A stretch of DNA of 64,000 bases, from NCBI RefSeq assembly GCF_036002945.1, contig NZ_CP108529.1, forward strand, positions 1,426,001 to 1,490,000, written 5' to 3'. The DNA comes from Streptomyces sp. NBC_01224 (GTDB lineage Bacteria; Actinomycetota; Actinomycetes; Streptomycetales; Streptomycetaceae). Of this stretch, positions 8,226 to 14,618 are shown one piece after another. The stretch's first letter is position 1. Every line of letters starts with the position of its first letter. The notes beneath the pieces are model-generated. The model ran no database searches, was not told the origin of the DNA, and saw nothing but the letters and a program-made list of their open reading frames with translations. The position numbers and the translations under genes were made by a program.

Positions 8226-8301
8226 CTGCCTCACAGGCTGCTGCCCTCCCGTCTTCTCGCCAGATTCCTGGCGGGAATTCCCGAATAGAGAGGTAAGCCC
8301 G

Positions 8302-8439
8302 ATGGTGGAAGAGAACACCGCTTCGGTGACCCCCGAGGGGGGTGGCCTGCTCGTCTCGAAGCGCAAGATCATGGCCGCGCGCACCCGTGCCGAGCAGGAG
8401 TCCGACGTCAGCAGTGGCCGTTCCGACGGCAACGACTAA
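8302..8439 (+). CDS. 45-residue peptide, candidate substrate or precursor
   Basis: ATG 8302 (MVEENTASVTPEGGG) follows an AGAGAGG site. It ends DVSSGRSDGND, 14 bases before the JmjC gene. Three parts are visible: an acidic Thr/Ser-rich front, a GGG step at residues 13-15, then a basic stretch (LLVSKRKIMAARTRAEQ) and a Ser/Asp-rich tail. There are no cysteines. Size, position directly before an oxygenase and a leader/core-like layout make it a candidate ribosomal peptide precursor. This is inference; nothing in the peptide proves modification. Confidence 0.6.
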   Translation: MVEENTASVTPEGGGLLVSKRKIMAARTRAEQESDVSSGRSDGND

Positions 8440-8453
8440 CGGGGTAGCCCACG

Positions 8454-9641
8454 ATGCTTGATGCAGCCTCGTGGGCGGGGCGTCTGGGCGGGGACACGTT
8501 CCTCGCCCAGACGTACCACCGCTCCTACGCGCACTTCCCCGGCATCGCCGACACGGCGGGCCTGTTCTCCTGGGACGACCTCAACCGGATCATCGCCACG
8601 CAACGACTGGAGCCGCCCCGGCTGCGCCTGTCGGCCGACGGCGAGATGGTCCCCCTTCACCGCTACGCGATCCCGACCACGAACCGCCGTGCGGTCACCT
8701 GGTCCCGCATCCAGCCGACCGACTTCCACGCCCAGCTCAGGGACGGGGCGTCGCTGGTTCTCGACGCGGTCGAGAAGATCCACCCGGCGGTGGGTGCGGC
8801 TGCCGAAGGTCTTGAACGGTTCCTCGGTACGTCCGTGCAGGCCAACGTGTACGCGTCGTGGACCGATCGCGAGGGCTTCGGCCTGCACTGGGACGACCAC
8901 GATGTTGTGGTGGTGCAGGTGCATGGCTCGAAGCGGTGGCGCTTGTACGGCTCCACCCGTGAGGCTCCGACCTTCCGGGACGTGGAGTCGCCGGAGAGGC
9001 CCGAGGGCGACCCGGTGGCGGACATCGTTCTCGCCCCCGGTGATGTGCTCTACCTGCCGCGTGGCTGGTGGCACGCGGTCACGGCTGACCAGGGGACGGA
9101 GTCGCTTCACCTGACGTTCGGCATGGTCCCCCACACGGGCGCCGATCTGTTGCTCTGGGTCGTGGACCAGCTTCGGTCGTCCCTCGCGCTGCGGAAGGAC
9201 ATCCCCCGGTTCGCTTCACTGCCCGAGCACTCCGACTTCACCGCCGCCTTACGTCGTGAGGTGCTGGACGAACTGGCGGACCCCCGGTTGGTGCAGCGGT
9301 GGGCGGAGTCGATCGACACGACCGATCAGGGGCACGCGATTCCCTCGCTGCCCTACGTAGACGGGCTGCCCGCACGACCGGAGATCATGGTCAAGCTGAC
9401 CGCTCCGCGAGGTCGTCTGACGGCGAACCGTGCAGATGGCACGGTCACGTTCTCGGCGGCCGGTACCGCCTGGGACTTCGCCGAGTCCGCCGCGCCCGCT
9501 CTGGTCACACTGCTGACCGGTCAGCCGAACACGCTCGGCGATCTCGCCGACTCCGCCGGACTGGAGGTAAAGGACGTGGCCGAACTGGTCTCCGCCCTCA
9601 TCGAGGGCCAAGCCGTCGCAGTCGTGGGGACGGCGCTGTGA
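8454..9641 (+). CDS. JmjC/cupin-type 2-oxoglutarate Fe(II) oxygenase (ribosomal-oxygenase-like)
   Basis: 395 residues. The JmjC core spans about residues 80-215. The metal triad is visible as His145-x-Asp147 in GLHWDDHD and His207 in RGWWHAV. Lys160 and the Tyr/Asn of NVYASW are placed to bind 2-oxoglutarate. A dimerisation and winged-helix-like region follows to the end (LTGQPNTLGDLADSAGLEVKDVAELVSALIEGQ), the same order as in YcfD/RoxA and NO66/MINA53 oxygenases, which hydroxylate Arg or His in ribosomal proteins. It lies between a 45-aa peptide and an aldo/keto reductase, so a peptide or protein substrate is plausible. Start ATG 8454. Confidence 0.85.
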   Translation: MLDAASWAGRLGGDTFLAQTYHRSYAHFPGIADTAGLFSWDDLNRIIATQRLEPPRLRLSADGEMVPLHRYAIPTTNRRAVTWSRIQPTDFHAQLRDGASLVLDAVEKIHPAVGAAAEGLERFLGTSVQANVYASWTDREGFGLHWDDHDVVVVQVHGSKRWRLYGSTREAPTFRDVESPERPEGDPVADIVLAPGDVLYLPRGWWHAVTADQGTESLHLTFGMVPHTGADLLLWVVDQLRSSLALRKDIPRFASLPEHSDFTAALRREVLDELADPRLVQRWAESIDTTDQGHAIPSLPYVDGLPARPEIMVKLTAPRGRLTANRADGTVTFSAAGTAWDFAESAAPALVTLLTGQPNTLGDLADSAGLEVKDVAELVSALIEGQAVAVVGTAL

Positions 9642-10543
9642 CCGCTGAGCTGTCCCTGGGGACCTACCGCGTACGTGCCGTCAGTCAGGCGGCACGCACC
9701 GCCCTGGCTGCGGGTAGCCCGTGGGTGGACACGGCACCCAACTACGCACATGGCCGGGCACATGAGGAGCTGCGCCCGGTTCTCGGGGAGTACCCGACCG
9801 TTCGTGTAGCCACGAAGACGGGGTTCTTCACGGAGGAGCAAGGCCGGGCCGCCCTGGCTGAGGGCGTGCTTACCAGGGAAGAGGCTGCCAGTAGGTACAA
9901 CCTTGAACCGGGCTTCGTCCGCTGGCAGACGGAGTGCTCGTTGGCCGTGCTCGGCCGCGTGGACCTGGTCTTCGTTCACAACCCGGAGCACCACCGGCAC
10001 GGCCTGGACCGTGCCGCCCTGCACTGGCGTGTGCGGGAAGCCTTCACCGTGCTGGAAGAGTTCGCCCGTGAGGGCAGGATCGGCGGGTACGGCGTCGCCA
10101 CCTGGACGGGCCTGACCTCCGAAGCGTTCACTGTTCCCGAGCTGCTCGCGCTCGCCCGACAAGCGGCGGGTTCCGCCGAGCATCACTTCACGGGCTTGCA
10201 GATGCCCGTCAGTCTGGTCGTGGACGATCCGATCACGCAGGCACTCGACGGCGGTGGACCGCTGGTGCAGGCGAAGGGCGCTGGGCTGATCACGTTCGGC
10301 TCCGCACCCATGCACGGCGGCGAACTCCTGGATGCCATGACACCCGAACTGGTGAACTTCATCCGCCCCGGCCTGTCGGCCGCAGCCGCTGCCCTGCTGG
10401 CTGCTGCATCGTGCCCCGGCCTCGATGTCGTCCTCACTTCCGCGAGCACCCGGGAACACTGGGACGATGCGGCGAAGGCTCTGGCTGCGCCGCTGACAGC
10501 CGAGGAACTGAGGAGGGTGACCGATGAACTCGCCGCCGACTGA
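9638..10543 (+). CDS. Aldo/keto reductase family protein
   Basis: 301 residues. The GTG start overlaps the JmjC stop (GTGA). The catalytic tetrad is complete: Asp31 and Tyr36 in VDTAPNYAHGRAHEEL, Lys60 in VATKTGFF, His114 in VFVHNPEHH. The TIM-barrel end has the cofactor-site-like VVLTSASTREHWDD. It would reduce a carbonyl, or oxidise an alcohol, with NADP(H). Translational coupling to the oxygenase suggests it acts on that enzyme's product, for example an oxidised side chain. The substrate is unknown. Confidence 0.85.
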   Translation: MTAELSLGTYRVRAVSQAARTALAAGSPWVDTAPNYAHGRAHEELRPVLGEYPTVRVATKTGFFTEEQGRAALAEGVLTREEAASRYNLEPGFVRWQTECSLAVLGRVDLVFVHNPEHHRHGLDRAALHWRVREAFTVLEEFAREGRIGGYGVATWTGLTSEAFTVPELLALARQAAGSAEHHFTGLQMPVSLVVDDPITQALDGGGPLVQAKGAGLITFGSAPMHGGELLDAMTPELVNFIRPGLSAAAAALLAAASCPGLDVVLTSASTREHWDDAAKALAAPLTAEELRRVTDELAAD

Positions 10544-11378
10544 GGACGTACAGACGTTGATGGAGGCCGCTCACAACCGGGCGGCCAAGACTCTGGGTCT
10601 CACCTGCACGGGTCCGCTGGCGTGGGGCTTCCAAGGTGTCACCCTCGGACGCCGGGCTGGAGACCGGTGGCTACGGGTGAGCCGGAGCGCGAAGAGGAAC
10701 GCGGGCAGGACGCGGGGGGAGGGAATCGTAGGGGCCTCCCTGCTCGTGCCCGACTGCGTCCCGCGCCCGCGCCTGTACGAGGTGCACGACTGGACTGACG
10801 GCGAGTGGGCCTTCGAAGCCGAAGTCCTCGACTACGTCCGGCAACCCGTCGTATCCCCGGAGCGGGCCGACCTGGACCACGACCCCGGCTTGCCTGACGA
10901 GTGGTGGGCCGACCTGCACCGAGCCCTTGATCTTCTCGCTGAGGCGGAGGGAATGAAGGCCACCGTCCGGGACGGGTGGATCGAGCGCGCCTTCCCCCAG
11001 TTCCTCGGCATCCCAGCGCCCGCCAAGGTCGAGCGGGTGACCGGTCACGGTGACCTGCACTGGGGGAACCTCACGGCCATGCCCTTGACCCTGCTGGACT
11101 GGGAGCGGTGGGGCCGGGTGCCCTTCGGCTACGACGCGGGCCTTCTCCATGTCAACAGCCTGCTCGTTCCCGACGTGGCCGACCGTATCCGGCTGGAGTT
11201 CGCTTCGGTGCTGGACACCCCTGCCGGCCGAGTCGGAGAACTCGCGGCCCTGGCGGAGATGCTGCAAGCCGTAGCCCGTGGCTGGTACCCGGAACTGGCG
11301 CCGCGCCTTCTCGATCGCGCGGAGTCACTCACGGGCGTCCGGCCACCCGTCCCAGCGCACTCCGAAGTCGCCGCCTGA
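10524..11378 (+). CDS. Aminoglycoside-phosphotransferase-fold kinase
   Basis: 284 residues; it overlaps the reductase gene by 20 bases. The APH/choline-kinase active site is complete: HGDLHWGN at residues 175-182 (catalytic Asp177, Asn182) and the metal-binding LDWERWG with Asp192. The N-terminal lobe has LAWGFQGVTLGRRAGDRWLRV, consistent with an ATP-binding loop and lysine region. The family phosphorylates antibiotics, small metabolites or, in several RiPP clusters, Ser/Thr of a precursor peptide. Last gene of the cassette, followed by a terminator. Whether it makes or protects against a product is open. Confidence 0.82.
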   Translation: MNSPPTEDVQTLMEAAHNRAAKTLGLTCTGPLAWGFQGVTLGRRAGDRWLRVSRSAKRNAGRTRGEGIVGASLLVPDCVPRPRLYEVHDWTDGEWAFEAEVLDYVRQPVVSPERADLDHDPGLPDEWWADLHRALDLLAEAEGMKATVRDGWIERAFPQFLGIPAPAKVERVTGHGDLHWGNLTAMPLTLLDWERWGRVPFGYDAGLLHVNSLLVPDVADRIRLEFASVLDTPAGRVGELAALAEMLQAVARGWYPELAPRLLDRAESLTGVRPPVPAHSEVAA

Positions 11379-11397
11379 AAGTCTCGCCCTGTGCTGG

Positions 11398-11428
11398 AAA
11401 CCCCGGCGTCATCGATACGCCGGGGTTT
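11398..11428. terminator. Bidirectional terminator between convergent genes
   Basis: The perfect 12-bp stem AAACCCCGGCGT / ACGCCGGGGTTT with a 7-base loop lies 20 bases after the kinase-like gene and about 20 bases beyond the recombinase stop on the other strand. Confidence 0.85.
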
Positions 11429-11449
11429 CTGCGCCTGTGTGCGCCTGTC

Positions 11450-12283
11450 TCAGGCACTCTCCCCAAGGTGGCGGTACAAGGTGGCACGGCCGATCCCCAG
11501 GGCCTTAGCGATGGCTGTGACACTGTCTCCCTTAGCGTACCTGGCACGGGCTACGGCTAGCTTGTCATCGTCCACGACGGACGGACGCCCACCGATGTTG
11601 CCCTTACGAGCCGCAGCGTCCAGCCCCTCCAACGTCTTCTCCCGGATGCCCTCCCGCTCCACCTCGGCACTCACGGCAAGCACCGCGAACACGATCGCAC
11701 CCGCCCCGTTCGGGTCGTACACGCCCTGAAGGGGACCGGACAAAAGTTCCAGCTGGATGCCGTCCGCCTGAAGGGTGGAGGACAGAGTCATCAGCTCTGC
11801 CGCACTGCGGGCAAGCCGCTTCATCTCGACCACGGTCAGGATGACGGGCTGATTCGGCGCGGCTGCCTTGATCTCCCGTGCCAGCGTGAGCGCCTTCTCC
11901 AGCTCCGGCCGTTCCTTCACGCGGGTACTGATCTTCTCGGAGAAGACCCGGGTGCAGTCGGCACGGGCCAGCATGTCCAACTGAGACTGGAGTTCCTGTC
12001 CAACGGTTGAGCAACGGGCGTAGCCAAGTCGGATAGCTGCGCACGGTATCGCGTCGGCCACCTGTGGAACGGGAGCGCCTGCCGTCCACGTCTTGCCGGG
12101 GTTGCGGTCGGCCGGAGTCTTCACGGTCAGTTCCGCCTTGAGCGCGGGCACCAGGGCAAAGCGGCCCGTGTGGTAGTTCGCCGCCACCTTGCCCGTAGTC
12201 GTACGGCAGGGGCTACCGGCGGGAGCATCGCACTTCGGGCAGTCGTGACGTTCGACCTGTGAGGCCGGGGTAGGCGTGGTCAT
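11450..12283 (-). CDS. Serine recombinase (resolvase/invertase type) with N-terminal zinc finger
   Basis: 277 residues. Residues 15-38 form a Cys-x2-Cys-x7-Cys-x11-His finger (CPKCDAPAGSPC...H) like those found in actinobacterial phage proteins. The resolvase catalytic domain follows, with nucleophile Ser92 in RLGYARCSTVGQ, FSEKISTRVKERPELEKAL and SAEVEREGIREKTLEGL. A C-terminal resolvase HTH ends the protein (YAKGDSVTAIAKALGIGRATLYRHL). It cuts and rejoins DNA through a phosphoserine link. The finger fused ahead of a small resolvase is unusual. It may excise or resolve the element, since the tyrosine integrase here is broken. Confidence 0.88.
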   Translation of the reverse strand: MTTPTPASQVERHDCPKCDAPAGSPCRTTTGKVAANYHTGRFALVPALKAELTVKTPADRNPGKTWTAGAPVPQVADAIPCAAIRLGYARCSTVGQELQSQLDMLARADCTRVFSEKISTRVKERPELEKALTLAREIKAAAPNQPVILTVVEMKRLARSAAELMTLSSTLQADGIQLELLSGPLQGVYDPNGAGAIVFAVLAVSAEVEREGIREKTLEGLDAAARKGNIGGRPSVVDDDKLAVARARYAKGDSVTAIAKALGIGRATLYRHLGESA

Positions 12284-12418
12284 GACGAGACAGTCTCATA
12301 AACGCGTCCCGAAAGCTAGTCCGTGAGGTGGTATTTCGAGACGGGTTACGGGACGGTCCAGCATGGGCGAAACGGACACGCCCCGAGCTTGGCTGAACCG
12401 TCCCGATAACGAAGGTTA
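12284..12418. promoter_or_regulatory. Recombinase promoter region with inverted repeats
   Basis: AT-richer than its surroundings. A palindrome GAGAC-A-GTCTC sits at 12287-12297, immediately before the recombinase start. Further out, related GGACGGT sequences face each other (GGGACGGTCC near 12351 and GAACCGTCCC near 12398). These could be crossover or operator sites for the recombinase. No gene is seen. Confidence 0.35.
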
Positions 12419-12700
12419 GTGAGACGAGTCGTCGTCATCAGTAGTGGTGATCCGGAGGATCACCGGCTGCACCTGCCCGAGGACTTCCGCATCCACGACT
12501 GGCGGCACAGCAAGGTCACGAACGACCTGGAGGCCGGGGAGAACCCCGTCGAGGTCTCCGCCAACGTCCGGCGCCACTCACCGGGCTACACCATGGCCCG
12601 ATACGGCCACTCACGTAAGGACGGAGCGCGCCGACTGGCCGCCTTCGGTGCGGGCCGACTCGGCCTGTCATCCCTGGTCCGACCTGGGGATTCGCTCGGC
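12419..12700 (+). pseudogene. Truncated tyrosine integrase (C-terminal catalytic part)
   Basis: The frame reads FRIHDWRHSKVTNDLEAGENPVEVSANVRRHSPGYTMARYGHSRKDGARRLAAFGAG. This contains the second catalytic Arg (HDWR), the His of RRHSPG and the nucleophile Tyr of MARYGH, the order in phage-type integrases. The first catalytic Arg and everything N-terminal are missing; only about 20 residues of uncertain origin precede it. The frame then runs on into the attachment site. Its place next to the tRNA is where such integrases normally lie, so the element has probably lost its own integrase. Confidence 0.7.
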
Positions 12701-12702
12701 TG

Positions 12703-12723
12703 TTGGTCACGTGGCTGGTCACG
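12703..12723. promoter_or_regulatory. Possible integrase arm-type sites (right end)
   Basis: TTGGTCACGTG at 12703-12713 and CTGGTCACG at 12715-12723 match the motifs near the left attachment site (5991-6016). They lie 33 bases from the repeat. The role is inferred. Confidence 0.4.
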
Positions 12724-12745
12724 ACACAGCCCGAGAAACAGAAAA

Positions 12746-12794
12746 ACCCCAGAAGAACTGGGGTCTCAGCTGGTGTCCGAGGGGGGACTTGAAC
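12746..12794 (-). repeat. Right attachment-site repeat (tRNA 3' end plus terminator)
   Basis: Identical over 49 bp to 5822-5870. It includes the tRNA 3' end (12771-12794) and the tRNA terminator: stem ACCCCAG / CTGGGGT (12746-12752, 12758-12764), with a T-run on the minus strand. Confidence 0.85.
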
Positions 12795-12858
12795 CCCCAC
12801 GCCCGATAAAGGGCACTAGCACCTCAAGCTAGCGCGTCTGCCATTCCGCCACCCGGAC
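12771..12858 (-). tRNA. tRNA-Leu (anticodon GAG)
   Basis: On the minus strand the 5' GTCCGGG pairs with the 3' CTCGGAC, followed by ACCA, so the CCA end is encoded. The anticodon stem CTAGC/GCTAG encloses the loop TTGAGGT, anticodon GAG, which reads CTC/CTT leucine codons. A long variable arm (GTGCCCTTTATCGGGCGT region) marks a class II tRNA. The T-arm is GGGGGTTCAAGTCCCCC. A T-run hairpin terminator follows. Its 3' end is the integration target of the element to the left. Confidence 0.95.
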
Positions 12859-13281
12859 CAGGTGGTCGGCCCCGGTTTCCCGCGGCGACATGGAAAACAA
12901 TACCAGGGGTTCGGGGTGCCTCTCACCTGCGTTTCCGGTGGTCAGTGCGGTACGCCGGACGCTGCCGGCACCATCTGGCGCACCTCACCCCGCTACGCGT
13001 ACGTTCTGTTGCTGTTCGCGTACGCATGGTGCTGCCCGACGGTCAGGGCGACCTCGGGCGGCGGATGCGGGACGTCGCCCCGAATCCGCAGCCGATCAGC
13101 CGGGAAGTCGTCCGACCCGGCGCCGCAGGAACTGATTTCCGGGCAGGTGGGCTCCGGTACGGGCAGCATGGTGGTGGGGGCGTGGGACCTCAAGGGCGCG
13201 TTCATCACCGCCGGATCGGGGAGAACGACCGGCGGGTTCCCGGCCGGCCGCCGGGGTTGGTCGCGCAGTTCGGGGCGCTGA
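12859..13281. other. Region without a convincing gene
   Basis: Downstream of the tRNA promoter side I see no frame with a start, ribosome site and recognisable family. A plus-strand stretch near 13100-13230 has coding-like wording (SGQVGSGTGSMVVGAWDLKGAFI) but no clear ends. It may be a gene remnant. Confidence 0.4.
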
Positions 13282-13330
13282 TCAGGCACCGTACGCTCCT
13301 GGTGACTGCCGTGGAGCGTACGGTGCCTGA
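13282..13330. terminator. 18-bp perfect hairpin terminator
   Basis: TCAGGCACCGTACGCTCC (13282-13299) and GGAGCGTACGGTGCCTGA (13313-13330) form a perfect 18-bp stem with a 13-base loop. It lies about 90 bases after the stop of the minus-strand cluster that ends at 13418, so it is probably that operon's terminator. Confidence 0.8.
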
Positions 13331-13417
13331 CGTCACCGGGCGGGCGTTTGCGCTGTTCCCCGGTCTTCAGGAATTCGGGGTGCGGCGCGGACCGCCCCTC
13401 CGGTGGCGCCGATGGTC

Positions 13418-14569
13418 CTACTTGCGCAGCGCCGCCAAGTTGTCGTAGCCGATCCGCGCATGGTTCAGGGACTGCGCGGGGACGGTCGAGCTCGGTGCGT
13501 TGTCCTGCTCGACCATCGGGTTGTGGTAGTTCTTCGCCCCGACGCGGCGGAAGAACGTCCGGTAGTCGATGACCCCGGTACCGAAGGGGACCATGTCGTA
13601 GCCTTGGCCGCTGGTTGTGTTGACGATGCCGTCCTTGGCGTGGAACAGCGGGTAGCGCTTGGTGTTGCAGCGGACCAGTGCCGCCGGGTCGAAGATGTTC
13701 TCCTGCTGCGATCCGTCGTGCGCGGTGTAGCTGTGGAACTTGTACTGGGCGACGTGCGCCCAGAAGATGTCCATCTCCAGCCATACGGACTTCGGGTCGG
13801 TGACCTGAAGGAAGTACTCGAGCTTGCGAATGCCGGAGCTGCGGGTGGGACGGCCCTGTGCGTCCAGCGGACCCCCGTCGAGCAGGAAGCCGTAGGCCGC
13901 GTCGTGGTTGTGGGTGTAGAGCTTGATGCCCGCACCCTGAGCGATCCGTCCCAGCGTGTTCCACTTGTCGGCGGCCACGTCCCAGTCGGCACGGTAGGCG
14001 CTGCCGGTGGGGTCGCCACCGGTGCCCATGTGTTCCATGCCGAGGATGTTCGCTATCTCCAGGTGGCGCTTGAACTGGTCCAGGTCGCTCTGGTTCAGCG
14101 GCCAGGACGACGGGATGAAGCCGTGGTTGCCCTGGGCGCGCAGACCGTAGTCGTCCAGCCACGAGCGCAGCAGCTTCGCGCCTTCCACCGATTCGAGGTT
14201 GCTTCCGCCGGGTGCGTTGGCGTGCTGGCCGTACCCGGCGAACTCGACCTGCTTGTAGCCGTAGCGGGCCAGCTCCCTGAAGACCTCACGGAAGCCCGAG
14301 GGAAGGCCGGTGCTGAGCGGATCCCGGCCCGTGGCGTCGCGCACGGTGTACAGGATGATTCCTCGTCGCTCCGCCGGGACCAGAGCCTGGCCGACGCCCT
14401 GCCCCTTGCCGGAGGCGGTCTGGGCGAGGGCCGGCGACGCGCCGAAGGCGGGCGCGGCGATCGCCGCTGCCGCGGCGGCCGTGCAGGTGCTCAGAAAACG
14501 GCGGCGGCTGACGCCGAGGCTGCGGCGCAGGGCGCCGTCCGTTCCGGATTCGTCGTTGTACGCGGTCAC
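13418..14569 (-). CDS. Tat-exported TIM-barrel sugar isomerase-like protein
   Basis: 383 residues from the GTG at 14569. A twin-arginine signal (SRRRFLSTCTAAAAAAIAAPAFGA) is followed by a xylose-isomerase-like TIM barrel: GFREVFRELARYGYKQVEFAGYG, KLYTHNHDAAYGFL, VWLEMDIFWAHVAQ and PLFHAKDG, which supply the usual metal-binding Glu/His/Asp positions. It is a sugar phosphate isomerase/epimerase family protein acting outside the membrane. It lies 49 bases after the Ebo phosphodiesterase gene and before a strong terminator, so it is probably the last gene of the Ebo operon. The substrate is unknown; the family is also linked to 3-keto-sugar chemistry. Confidence 0.82.
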   Translation of the reverse strand: MTAYNDESGTDGALRRSLGVSRRRFLSTCTAAAAAAIAAPAFGASPALAQTASGKGQGVGQALVPAERRGIILYTVRDATGRDPLSTGLPSGFREVFRELARYGYKQVEFAGYGQHANAPGGSNLESVEGAKLLRSWLDDYGLRAQGNHGFIPSSWPLNQSDLDQFKRHLEIANILGMEHMGTGGDPTGSAYRADWDVAADKWNTLGRIAQGAGIKLYTHNHDAAYGFLLDGGPLDAQGRPTRSSGIRKLEYFLQVTDPKSVWLEMDIFWAHVAQYKFHSYTAHDGSQQENIFDPAALVRCNTKRYPLFHAKDGIVNTTSGQGYDMVPFGTGVIDYRTFFRRVGAKNYHNPMVEQDNAPSSTVPAQSLNHARIGYDNLAALRK

Positions 14570-14618
14570 GGTCTCTCTCTTTCTCGAAGATGCTCGAAAC
14601 GCCGTGTGCGGACCGGTC

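Larger units (their letters stand above)
5822..12794. mobile_element. Integrated element in tRNA-Leu(GAG)
   Basis: A 49-bp direct repeat (5822-5870 and 12746-12794) covers the tRNA 3' end and its terminator. The complete tRNA sits at the right end and only its 3' end is present at the left, which is the pattern left by site-specific integration. The right end carries the catalytic C-terminal part of a tyrosine integrase beside the attachment site, as usual for actinomycete integrative elements, but the integrase is truncated. Cargo: a 119-aa repeat protein, an XRE-TPR regulator, three small ORFs, JmjC oxygenase, aldo/keto reductase, kinase-like protein and a serine recombinase. No replication or transfer genes are seen, so it is a defective or satellite island. 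Confidence 0.8.

Noticed and set aside
8302..8439. The 45-mer as a lanthipeptide precursor
   Set aside because: It has no cysteine, and no LanB, LanC, LanM, LanKC or HopA1-type lyase gene is nearby.
10524..11378. Confident call of an aminoglycoside resistance gene
   Set aside because: Only the general APH-fold motifs are present. The gene is coupled to an oxygenase and a reductase, which does not by itself indicate aminoglycoside resistance.
12862..13281. 139-codon plus-strand frame after the tRNA
   Set aside because: It starts inside the tRNA promoter side, has no ribosome site and shows no recognisable family.
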